A stretch of DNA of 64,000 bases, taken from contig NZ_CP055153.1 of the NCBI RefSeq assembly GCF_014075995.1, positions 4,774,001-4,838,000 of the forward strand. The letters are read 5' to 3'. Numbering within the stretch: the stretch's first letter is position 1; each line of letters begins with the position of its first letter. Made by a program: the position numbers and the translations under genes. Below are positions 1 to 7,831 of this stretch, in pieces. The notes under the pieces are model-generated. The model saw only the letters and a list, made by a program, of their open reading frames with translations, had not been told where the DNA came from and searched no databases. Source of the DNA: Adhaeribacter radiodurans. Its GTDB lineage: Bacteria > Bacteroidota > Bacteroidia > Cytophagales > Hymenobacteraceae.

Positions 1-120
1 CTTAGATAGACAGGAAAAAACCTGAAAATAGAATTTTATCTTTCTTGCCAGCACTTTTAGTTATTCTTAGTGTAGATAAGTCCTTAACTCGAACTTACGT
101 TAACTTAATGCGACTATAAA

Positions 121-162
121 TAAAAAGCAGGTTTTATTTAATACGCCAAATAAGGCCTGCTT
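121..162 (-). terminator. Rho-independent terminator after the sigma/anti-sigma operon
   Basis: Read on the minus strand, AGCAGG and CCTGCT pair, extended by TTATTT/AAATAA, and a run of T follows. It lies about 30 bases beyond the stop of the anti-sigma-like gene and would end that minus-strand transcript. Confidence 0.7.
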
Positions 163-189
163 CTTTCATTGCTTTGCAATTGGACTACT

Positions 190-975
190 TTATTCGTCGG
201 GCAACTTCTTAAACTTCCGTTTGCTCAAAATCTCTTTTGCTTTTTCTCGATAAATATTATCTGGCGCTTTGTTAGCGGCTACTTCTTTTAATACTTTTTT
301 AGCCTCGGCATTATTTTCCACCTTAATGTAACTTAAGCCCAGGTACCATTTAGAGGGCGTTTCAAATTGCTTGTATTGCTGCAAGTAAGTCAGGTAAGTT
401 TTAATAGCAGCTTCTGGTTTATTAGCGGCTAAGTAAGCATTGCCCAAATAAAACAAAGATTTTTCATCGTTTTCTTTCGCTAAAAACTGCTCAAACAATT
501 GAATACTTAGGAGGTAGTCACCTGCTCTATAAGCTTCAATTGCCCCTGTTCTCTGGTCTGCTTCAATGGGTGCTCCTCTAAAGCGTGGTATTAGATAAGG
601 TTCGTAGTAAGCTTGGTAAATAGCCTCAGGAGTGCTTTGTCGGGTAATTAGGTTGTTTATTGCTAAAATGCTGGTAATAATTAAAACAATACTGGCTGCT
701 GCCATTAAGAAATACCTTTGGGTATTCATTTTTACAACCTTTACCTCCGTTTCCGGCTCTTCTGCTATTTCCAGATGAAAATTCTCGAATTGCTGTTGCC
801 TTTGTTGCCGGCCTACCGTTTTTAAATTTCTCAAAATAGCTTGCTCTACTGCCACTTCTTTTTTAAAAGATTCATCAGTAGCTAACCGGCGTTTAAAATC
901 AGTTAATGCTTCGCCTTGCAATTGCCCCAGCAGGTATTGCTCTACCAACTCGTCTTTGTCAAAATCATCCATCAT
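190..975 (-). CDS. Membrane anti-sigma-like protein with TPR repeats
   Basis: 261 residues. The N-terminus (about 1-80) is charged and starts MMDDFDKDELVEQYLLGQL, typical of the cytoplasmic part of Bacteroidota anti-sigma-like proteins. One membrane segment follows (about 88-108, FLMAAASIVLIITSILAI). The C-terminal half, predicted periplasmic, has TPR-type helices (about 145-225; motifs such as LFYLGNAYLAANKPEAAI and KWYLGLSYI). It begins 12 bases after the stop of the sigma gene, so the two form an operon ended by a terminator hairpin. Inferred role: sequester or modulate the sigma factor and sense envelope state through the TPR domain. There is no obvious zinc-binding anti-sigma motif, so the anti-sigma role rests on topology and gene order. 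Confidence 0.7.
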   Translation of the reverse strand: MMDDFDKDELVEQYLLGQLQGEALTDFKRRLATDESFKKEVAVEQAILRNLKTVGRQQRQQQFENFHLEIAEEPETEVKVVKMNTQRYFLMAAASIVLIITSILAINNLITRQSTPEAIYQAYYEPYLIPRFRGAPIEADQRTGAIEAYRAGDYLLSIQLFEQFLAKENDEKSLFYLGNAYLAANKPEAAIKTYLTYLQQYKQFETPSKWYLGLSYIKVENNAEAKKVLKEVAANKAPDNIYREKAKEILSKRKFKKLPDE

Positions 976-987
976 AGGGTTAGAAAA

Positions 988-1575
988 CTAGAAATAACCG
1001 GAAAAAGCATTTTTCAGGCGGTCTTTGCACCGGAATTTTTGCTGCTTGGCCACATTCACGCTTTTGTAGTTAAGCTTCGCGGCTAGTTGTTCCATGCTTA
1101 GTTTCTCGTAATAAAAACCTACCAGCAAACTTTTACAAGGTTCTCCTAAAGCATGAATGGCCCGAATAATCTGGCCATCGTCCGGCACTTTCACGTCTGT
1201 TTCTTCCGTTTCATCGGGTACATTCTGAACTTCAATGTAATCGTCCAAGTCTATAAACCGTTGTTTGCCTCTTAATTGGTACAGCCATTTATTACGGCAG
1301 ATTGAATAAATATATGTTTCCAGTTTACAGGTAAGAACAAAGCTTTCGCTGGATACTTTTTCCAGAAAATCGAGCATGCTGTCCTGGTATAAATCTTTTG
1401 CCTCGGCGTAGCTGCCACTGTTTAACTTTACCATTTGCAAGATTTTGGGCCAGTTGGTCTGGTACACCTGGCGGATAGTATTTTCATCGCGATTTTTTAA
1501 ATCCCGCAGAATAATCTCATCCGAATAAAGTTTTTTCAGCACTTCTGTTACCAATAAGCGATTACCCATAAGCAT
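988..1575 (-). CDS. ECF-type RNA polymerase sigma factor
   Basis: 195 residues, normal size for an ECF (group 4) sigma-70 factor. Region 2 is visible around residues 55-100 (AEAKDLYQDSMLDFLEKV, then a YIYSICRNKWLYQLR core-binding/-10 recognition stretch). Region 4 is near the C-terminus (LSMEQLAAKLNYKSVNVAKQ, a helix-turn-helix). The two regions are joined by an acidic linker. It is the first gene of an operon with a TPR-containing membrane protein that probably controls it. An alternative ATG lies two codons downstream (1569). The regulon cannot be seen; such factors often autoregulate, but no matching promoter pair was identified. Confidence 0.88.
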   Translation of the reverse strand: MLMGNRLLVTEVLKKLYSDEIILRDLKNRDENTIRQVYQTNWPKILQMVKLNSGSYAEAKDLYQDSMLDFLEKVSSESFVLTCKLETYIYSICRNKWLYQLRGKQRFIDLDDYIEVQNVPDETEETDVKVPDDGQIIRAIHALGEPCKSLLVGFYYEKLSMEQLAAKLNYKSVNVAKQQKFRCKDRLKNAFSGYF

Positions 1576-1789
1576 TACTGTAAGATATTAATACTTAACG
1601 GAATGAGAGCATACTTTAAAATTTTTATTTGTACTAAGAATGAATTGCAGAATATCGGCAAAGTCAACACTATTGAACAATAATTTTTCGGAAGGTGCCG
1701 CATTTATAAGCCAATACCGTATTTTTTATTCTTAGGTCTGTTGTAGTTGAAGTACACCGTTAAAAGAAGATCGTCAGGTAAAAGTGACT

Positions 1790-3997
1790 TTATCTCACAA
1801 ATGTGTAGGTATATTTCACTAAGATGGTTCGCCCGCTCATGATGGGTAATTCCTGATCTAATCGATAGCGGTTCGTGTTGTTTCCCTGGTTCACCACCAG
1901 AAAAAGGTCTGTACCTTCGCGGGGATTATACCGGAAGCGAAAATTAGTGGAGATTAAATTGGCATCACTATTATACTGAATAAAGGCATCGGCCGATAAT
2001 TTTACATTGAGGCTAACACTAGCTTTAAGCCGGGAAATAATTGCTTTGTACTCCTGCTGCCGGCTTGAAAATTTTACTTTATTCCACTGAATAAAACCGC
2101 TCAATCCAAAAAAACGGGATAAAGTCCAGGAAGGCACCACACCCACCGACACCCTTTGCCCGTCGTAAAAACTACCCGTCTCGAGTGAAATGCGGGTATT
2201 TACCATTTTAACCGATGGCGTCTGGTAAAAACCACTGAGGCTGTAGAAGTGGTAATTTCCTTGGAGAATGTAGGCTTGATCTGACAAGTAAAAGGTATCC
2301 GACAAACTCTCAAACGAATAAACAGTTTTGGCCTGAGCCGAGGCGTTAGACTTAAAACTTACGTCCCAGGTGGGAGCAACTTCTACCGATTGGGTGCTGC
2401 CATCATTGTTATTCAGGAACATATAACCGGTTACCCCCAATTGGTGGTTTAGTAAACGAGACTCCTTCTTCGGTATCCAGCCATAAAATACCCGATCACC
2501 AACGCGAGTATAGTTATTGCGAAACTCGAAGCCTAAGCCCGGATCATAATCTTCACCGGCCCGGGAATAGGTTAGGTTATATCCTAATCCTTTGATGGTC
2601 CGCCGCTCCCATTGTAATCGTACACGGCTGTTACTAAGCGCATCCGGGTTGCTATTGTTTTCCCGGTCAAATGTCTGGGCCCAGTTTACCTGTAGAAAAT
2701 CCTGACCGATCACCCGAAAGATGCCATCTAAGCCGTAGGCAAGGTTATAAGAACCATCCATTCCCAGCCGCGAAGTAGTCATCAGGCCCACATAAGAGTT
2801 CTGGTTAATGACTTGCCTTCGCATGCGCAGAACTCCCATATTTTCTGCAGGTAAACTGGCAATATGCCGGGTTTGCATATTCATAAAACCAAGGTCCCAT
2901 TTTCCTGCCCGGCCTACTAACCGGGCTCCAGCCAGAATGGGCACTTGCTCACCGTTGTGGAGACCAATTCGCCGGCTATAGAAAAGCTGATTGGGGTTGC
3001 CAAAATCAAAATCAAAAATACTGGCGCGTTCCTGAAAAAAGAGTCTTTTCTCGGGGAAAAACAACGAGAAACGAGTCAGGTTTATTTGCTGGTCATCAGC
3101 CTCTACCTGGGCAAAGTCAGTATTAAAGGTAAGATCAAGGGTTAGGTTACTGGTTAAACCATATTTCAAATCCAGACCGGCATTGTAGGTTGGTTTGTTG
3201 TTTTTCTGATAAGATTTTTTGGCCTGACTAAAACTATTTTGTTGTTCCAATCCCGATAAGAGGTAAGGAGTAACATAAAGAGGCTTTTTAGAGAAAAGTC
3301 CTTCAAATACTATTTCCTGGCTTTGGGAGGGTTTCCAGAAACTTTGTTCACCCCATTGATTGGATATACGAGGAAAAGTAATCATCTCATTTTTGCGGGA
3401 AATCCGGCGGACGAAAGTAAGGCCCATCACCACGCGCCCGTTCTGGTCTTGAAAACGGAGGGTCGAAAAAGGAATCCTAAACTCGGCCGACCATCCTTCC
3501 GCGTGGCGGGAAACGGCCACGTCCCAAAATGTATTCCAGGAGAAATTCACCCAACTCCCATCATTTCCCTGGGCATCCTTGGAAATAGCAAAGTCATAGC
3601 GGTTGCCGGTAGGAAGGGTAAAAAAGCTCAGGCAATTTTCCCGGTCCCTAAATGTATCCAGATTTATTCCAAACCAATCGGCGTTACCGGCACCATCATC
3701 GCGTTTAAAGGAATAACCTTGCACCCCTTTTGGATCGTCGTACATATTACCCGCCACATACAGGAAATTATTGTCATAAGCCATCCAAAACTCGGTACGC
3801 TCAGATGGATTGTCACCAACGGTGGGTATGTGCATAAATGCCGGAAAAGAGTTGATTGACTTCCAACCGGCTTCATCCATCACTCCGTCTAATTTAAATT
3901 CTCCGGCAAAACGGGAAATACCAATTGGTTTTTGCGCTAGCCCCATAAATGATAGGAGCATCCAGAAAAGAGTGCAAAAAAGCAGTCTCCAATTCAT
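1790..3997 (-). CDS. DUF5916 outer-membrane beta-barrel protein with CBM9-like N-terminus
   Basis: 735 residues with a signal peptide (MNWRLLFCTLFWMLLSFMGLAQ). Residues about 25-215 form a CBM9/DOMON-like beta-sandwich (FKLDGVMDEAGWKSI, then DNNFLYVAGNMYDD), the usual start of DUF5916 proteins. The remainder is rich in alternating strands and ends in an aromatic beta-signal (VKYTYTFVR), as in an outer-membrane barrel. Substrate and function are unknown for the family; an outer-membrane channel or a surface glycan-related protein is possible. It is transcribed alone: a terminator separates it from the upstream lipocalin-like genes on the same strand. Confidence 0.8.
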   Translation of the reverse strand: MNWRLLFCTLFWMLLSFMGLAQKPIGISRFAGEFKLDGVMDEAGWKSINSFPAFMHIPTVGDNPSERTEFWMAYDNNFLYVAGNMYDDPKGVQGYSFKRDDGAGNADWFGINLDTFRDRENCLSFFTLPTGNRYDFAISKDAQGNDGSWVNFSWNTFWDVAVSRHAEGWSAEFRIPFSTLRFQDQNGRVVMGLTFVRRISRKNEMITFPRISNQWGEQSFWKPSQSQEIVFEGLFSKKPLYVTPYLLSGLEQQNSFSQAKKSYQKNNKPTYNAGLDLKYGLTSNLTLDLTFNTDFAQVEADDQQINLTRFSLFFPEKRLFFQERASIFDFDFGNPNQLFYSRRIGLHNGEQVPILAGARLVGRAGKWDLGFMNMQTRHIASLPAENMGVLRMRRQVINQNSYVGLMTTSRLGMDGSYNLAYGLDGIFRVIGQDFLQVNWAQTFDRENNSNPDALSNSRVRLQWERRTIKGLGYNLTYSRAGEDYDPGLGFEFRNNYTRVGDRVFYGWIPKKESRLLNHQLGVTGYMFLNNNDGSTQSVEVAPTWDVSFKSNASAQAKTVYSFESLSDTFYLSDQAYILQGNYHFYSLSGFYQTPSVKMVNTRISLETGSFYDGQRVSVGVVPSWTLSRFFGLSGFIQWNKVKFSSRQQEYKAIISRLKASVSLNVKLSADAFIQYNSDANLISTNFRFRYNPREGTDLFLVVNQGNNTNRYRLDQELPIMSGRTILVKYTYTFVR

Positions 3998-4100
3998 ACT
4001 TTTGGCTGAAGTCAGTTACAATCCAAAATAGCATGCTTATTTTAATCAGGTGGAGAATCAAGGCTAGATTAAATCGTAGCTTTGTACCCATATTAATGTT

Positions 4101-4140
4101 AAAAAAAAGCCATGTATTTTAAATTGAGTACAAGGCTTTC
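4101..4140 (-). terminator. Rho-independent terminator after the lipocalin-like pair
   Basis: On the minus strand an AAAGCC.TGTA arm pairs with TACA.GGCTTT across an AT-rich loop and runs straight into eight T residues. It is placed 25 bases after the stop of the second lipocalin-like gene and insulates it from the DUF5916 gene. Confidence 0.75.
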
Positions 4141-4165
4141 ATGTGTCTGATGGGGTGCGTTTAAT

Positions 4166-4978
4166 TTATTTCTTGGATACCGCTTTGGCAAGTTTCGCCT
4201 TTCCCACGCGATGGAAGGTATCCTCCCATTCTTGTGTTTTTCCATCCGGAAAGGTTAATTTACCAGTAGAAACCATTTTATCTGGTTTTAAATCAGTAAT
4301 GTTTATTTCTACCTTTTCTCCGTTTCCTACCGGGAAAGTAGCAATAATTGGAACAGGTATTATTTTATTACCTTCTCTGGTATAAGTTCCGACCATCGCC
4401 TCCTCCACATTACCGGCTTTCTTGGTAACCCACATGTAATGAGATGGGGTCATAATATGTAATGAGGTTAAACCTGTTACAGGTACCTTTTTGCCATCTT
4501 TCAGTTCATAATTCATAACCCGGTTCCAGGTACCTACTAAATCGGAATTCTGGTTAGCTGGTTCTGCTACCCGTTCATATACTTCATGCAATTCTCCTTT
4601 TTTGCCATCCGGTAAAATAATAAAACCATCCATATGAAACTTATCGCCTGCAACTTTAACCGTATAGTCGGTTTTACCCCAATCCAAAGCTTCTACATAT
4701 TTATCTCCTTGCAAGGTATAGGCTCCTCCTTCTCCGCTGCCCTTCAAAGAGTCACTGTTGTAGGATACAAACATCCAGTGAGTAGGAGTAATAATTTTAT
4801 ATTGAGTTATCTTAGTAAGATCAGTTGTAAGGGTTTTGCCTTCTGGGTTTTTACCTGTCTGGGCAATCATCTTCCAGGTACCTACCAAGGAATTTGCCAG
4901 GTTAGTGGCTTGCATTTGAGCCAGTAACTGCCCGCTGCAAGCCAGAAGAAATAAGAAAAAATACAGTTTAGTTTTCAT
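4166..4978 (-). CDS. Secreted two-domain lipocalin-like protein (copy 2)
   Basis: 270 residues with a signal peptide ending near SGQLLAQ. The mature protein holds two similar units of about 115 residues. Each begins with a LVGTW motif (about 32 and 146), carries an ITP-(S/T)H(W/Y)MW(V) motif (about 63 and 181) and ends with a DGK / E.Y or W.D.F motif. This is the small calycin/lipocalin-like pattern of Bacteroidota proteins (possibly DUF4488; not verified). The neighbouring gene upstream encodes a paralogue of the same length and layout, 23 bases away. Ligand unknown. No lipobox, so periplasmic or secreted. Confidence 0.65.
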   Translation of the reverse strand: MKTKLYFFLFLLACSGQLLAQMQATNLANSLVGTWKMIAQTGKNPEGKTLTTDLTKITQYKIITPTHWMFVSYNSDSLKGSGEGGAYTLQGDKYVEALDWGKTDYTVKVAGDKFHMDGFIILPDGKKGELHEVYERVAEPANQNSDLVGTWNRVMNYELKDGKKVPVTGLTSLHIMTPSHYMWVTKKAGNVEEAMVGTYTREGNKIIPVPIIATFPVGNGEKVEINITDLKPDKMVSTGKLTFPDGKTQEWEDTFHRVGKAKLAKAVSKK

Positions 4979-5001
4979 GACAGTAGAATTTTAGATATTA
5001 A

Positions 5002-5817
5002 TTATTTTATTGATGCTGTTTTAGAGTTTACTTTTTCATATACATCCTCAAAAGTTCGTTTGCCGTTTTCGTCATTTACAATCCCGCTCCAATAAAGCTT
5101 ATTTCCTTCCAGTCGCTGATTAATTTCTACCTTTAAGCTTTTTGGCGCCGGGAAGGAAAGCATTTCAAAATTGGGATAAAGCTTGTTTCCTTTCATCCGG
5201 TAGGTACCACCCATAGCATGTTCAAACTTATTGTCTTTATAACTAATGCGCATCCAGTGGGTAGGAGTAATGGTTTGAAACCGGATATGAGTAGCATTAG
5301 TATGGGAGGTTTTTTGCCCCTTAGCATCTACTTCTGCAGAAGTTAAATTATTCCAGGTACCAATAGCCGGATTGTTAGATTTATTTCCTTTTACCTTTTG
5401 AAATACTAACGCCTCACAAGCAGCTACTTTGCCATCCGGATAAGTAATAGTACCTGATTGAATAAATTTATCTCCTTCTAACTTGTAGGTAAAATTTGAT
5501 TTGGTTTTATCTGTTCCTTCCTGCGAAAAGTAGATAGGCGTTTCGATGTATTTATTGCCTTCTACCTGAACAGTTCCCGCAATGGCTTTATCAAATATCA
5601 AAGAATCCCCCTGTTTCCTCTGAGTAATCAGGAAATAATAGGTTGGAGTGATAATTTTAATTTCTTTAAATACCGAACCATCACCAGAGATTTTAGAACC
5701 ATCGCTATCTATACAATTTAGGGATATTACTTCCCAGGTGCCTACTAATGGATTTTGAGCAAAGAGATTCAAGGAAAAATAAACTAGAAGGACCAGTAAA
5801 AAGATTTTGGCTTTCAT
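5002..5817 (-). CDS. Secreted two-domain lipocalin-like protein (copy 1)
   Basis: 271 residues, signal peptide MKAKIFLLVLLVYFSLNLFAQ. The same duplicated architecture as its downstream neighbour: unit one starts NPLVGTWEVIS, unit two NPAIGTWNNLT. Both have a QTITPTHWMRIS- or IITPTYYFLIT-like strand and a DGK(V) turn. It heads a two-gene operon that ends at a strong terminator. The duplication is thus at two levels, within each protein and between the genes; the low identity between units suggests the internal duplication is the older. Function unknown; binding of a small hydrophobic molecule is plausible for the fold only. Confidence 0.65.
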   Translation of the reverse strand: MKAKIFLLVLLVYFSLNLFAQNPLVGTWEVISLNCIDSDGSKISGDGSVFKEIKIITPTYYFLITQRKQGDSLIFDKAIAGTVQVEGNKYIETPIYFSQEGTDKTKSNFTYKLEGDKFIQSGTITYPDGKVAACEALVFQKVKGNKSNNPAIGTWNNLTSAEVDAKGQKTSHTNATHIRFQTITPTHWMRISYKDNKFEHAMGGTYRMKGNKLYPNFEMLSFPAPKSLKVEINQRLEGNKLYWSGIVNDENGKRTFEDVYEKVNSKTASIK

Positions 5818-6353
5818 ATCAGATTGGCTTAAAAGGTAAAAAGGCCTAAAAGTTTAGTGAATATACCAAGACAGGATTTTGCTTAATCTTTATAAGAATA
5901 AGATCAGTAGGTGGAGATTTTATCAGCCGTAATCATTTACTTAAAAAGTAATATAACAGCAAAAACAAATAATAATAGAATTAGCTCAGGATGAAGTAAC
6001 CAAACTAGAATGTATAGTGAATGTAAGTAATTATTATAAGGATAACAATAAAATATTTAAGTTATTTTAGATATCTAAGTTTATCTTAATAACTTATATG
6101 CCTTCCTCATAAATATTGAGGTGGGGCTTACCTTACCATTTAAAAGCTTTTTCTTTCTAAGTTGAACATTCATTACATTTTCTTTTATTTGCACCTTTGT
6201 TTCCGTTTAAAACAAACATATTAAAACAGGAACAAACCAGTAACAAAAAACAGAAAAGTAACGGAAATCAAACAACTAACTAAAGCAATAACAAACCTAA
6301 TAATTGGCTATTAAAGCTTCTTTTAGTTGTTGTTGATTGCTGATAATTTAATT
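5818..6353. other. AT-rich divergent intergenic region
   Basis: Spacer of 536 bases between the divergent lipocalin-like operon and fabG. Very AT-rich, with no credible reading frame and no strong hairpin. It must carry promoters for both directions, but I found no clean TAnnTTTG match and so call none. Confidence 0.5.
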
Positions 6354-7100
6354 ATGAAATTACTCGAAGGAAAAACAGCATTAATTACGGGCGCCTCCAA
6401 AGGTATTGGTCGCGCCATTACGCAAAAGTTTGCGGAGATGGGAGCCCAAGTGGCTTTCACGTATTTATCGAGCGTTGAAAAAGGCCAAGCTCTGGAGCAG
6501 GAATTAGCAACCAACGGAGCAAAAGTAAAAGGTTACCGCTCCGATGCTTCTGTTTTTACCGAAGCCGAAAAACTGATTGAAAGCGTAGTAGCCGACTTCG
6601 GCCGTTTAGATATTTTAATTAACAACGCCGGAATTACTAAAGATGGTTTGCTCATGCGCATGACCGAAGAACAATGGGATGCCGTACTGAACGTAAATCT
6701 AAAATCGGTATTTAACCTGACCAAAGCGGCCACCAAAGTAATGATGCGCCAAAAATATGGTTCTATCGTAAACATGACCTCAGTGGTAGGTATAAAAGGG
6801 AATGCGGGTCAGGCTAACTATGCTGCTTCTAAAGCCGGTATTATTGGGTTTACTAAATCGGTGGCTTTAGAGTTAGGTTCGCGCAACATCCGGTGTAATG
6901 CCATTGCTCCCGGTTTTATCGAAACCGAAATGACCGGTGAATTGGGCGAGGCTGTAGTAGAAGAATGGAAAAAAGCTATTCCGTTAAAACGTGGCGGTTC
7001 GCCCGAAGATGTAGCCAACTGTGCCGTATTTTTAGGTTCGGATCAATCGGCTTATATTACCGGCCAGGTTCTGCAGGTAGATGGCGGCCTTCTGACTTAG
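6354..7100 (+). CDS. fabG: 3-oxoacyl-[acyl-carrier-protein] reductase FabG
   Basis: 248 residues from the ATG at 6354; a TTG nine codons upstream is in frame but less likely. Classical short-chain dehydrogenase: nucleotide-binding TGASKGIGRA at about 12-21, NNAG at about 88-91, catalytic Ser in the NMTSVVG segment, and YAASKAG giving the Tyr-x-x-x-Lys pair. The C-terminal VLQVDGGLLT ending is typical of FabG. It would reduce 3-oxoacyl-ACP with NADPH in the second step of fatty-acid elongation. No acpP or other fab gene is adjacent, so another SDR substrate cannot be fully excluded. Confidence 0.88.
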   Translation: MKLLEGKTALITGASKGIGRAITQKFAEMGAQVAFTYLSSVEKGQALEQELATNGAKVKGYRSDASVFTEAEKLIESVVADFGRLDILINNAGITKDGLLMRMTEEQWDAVLNVNLKSVFNLTKAATKVMMRQKYGSIVNMTSVVGIKGNAGQANYAASKAGIIGFTKSVALELGSRNIRCNAIAPGFIETEMTGELGEAVVEEWKKAIPLKRGGSPEDVANCAVFLGSDQSAYITGQVLQVDGGLLT

Positions 7101-7156
7101 GTTGCTTGCTGATTATTAGGTTGCGGATGTTTACTGGAAATTAAAAAACCAATAGT

Positions 7157-7552
7157 ATGAAATTTTCTATAATTGTTTTATTAATGCTATTGTTAAACAT
7201 CCGTGTCTCCGCTCAGAAAAATGACATGATTGTTCGTTTATCCGAAATAGAAATTAATTCGAATTCCCTGGAAGAATATAATAAAATTCTCCGGGAAGAA
7301 GCAGAAGCCTCCGTGCGCTTAGAACCGGGAGTTATTTCTATTTTTCCCATGTATGAGAAGGAAAATCCGAACCAAATTAGAATTTTAGAAATATACGCCA
7401 GCAAAGAAGCTTACGAGTCGCATTTAAAAACGCCTCATTTTCAGAAATATAAGACCAGCACGCTCAATATGGTAAAATCGCTTAAGCTGATTGATATGAA
7501 GGCAATAGATGCGGACACGATGAAAAAAATATTTTCTAAATTAAGCAATTAA
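7157..7552 (+). CDS. Exported ABM-domain (antibiotic biosynthesis monooxygenase-like) protein
   Basis: 131 residues, signal peptide MKFSIIVLLMLLLNIRVSA. The mature part is a single ferredoxin-like ABM/YgiN-type domain: VRLSEIEINSNSLEEYNKIL, EPGVISIFPMYEKENP, then IRILEIYASKEAYESHLKTP with the HxxTPHFQKY pattern usual for this family. ABM proteins include quinol monooxygenases, but many members have no known activity. The gene sits 56 bases after fabG on the same strand. Export is less common than the cytoplasmic form. No cofactor site is implied by the sequence. Confidence 0.75.
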   Translation: MKFSIIVLLMLLLNIRVSAQKNDMIVRLSEIEINSNSLEEYNKILREEAEASVRLEPGVISIFPMYEKENPNQIRILEIYASKEAYESHLKTPHFQKYKTSTLNMVKSLKLIDMKAIDADTMKKIFSKLSN

Positions 7553-7591
7553 GCAATTTACCTATCTAAACTTAGCTTAATTGCTTAATTT
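7538..7591 (+). terminator. Inverted repeat overlapping the ABM gene stop
   Basis: AAATTAAGCAATTAAGC (7538-7554) and its exact complement (7575-7591) form a 17-bp stem with a 20-base loop, starting inside the last codons of the ABM gene. The stem is AT-rich and the T tail weak, so termination is likely but not certain. Confidence 0.55.
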
Positions 7592-7831
7592 ATTACAGTC
7601 GTTCACACTATACATTAATACCTGCGGCGGCTCATAGCTTTGCTGCCTCAGGTACCAAAACGTTATCTGTGGTTAGTTACTGGTTATTTTTGTTCGAAAT
7701 AGTAATTATTTTTTATCTTACTAGTGAATTTTGAGCTTTATTATCAATTAAAACGTGTTTTATACGTTTAAGATAGTAAATTCATTACTTTTTGATACAA
7801 GTAACGAACAACGGATAACTAGCAAACTATT

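Noticed and set aside
3323-3859. Open frame of 178 codons on the plus strand
   Set aside because: It is antisense within the DUF5916 gene, whose signal peptide, CBM9-like domain and barrel are convincing; the plus-strand product has no family features.
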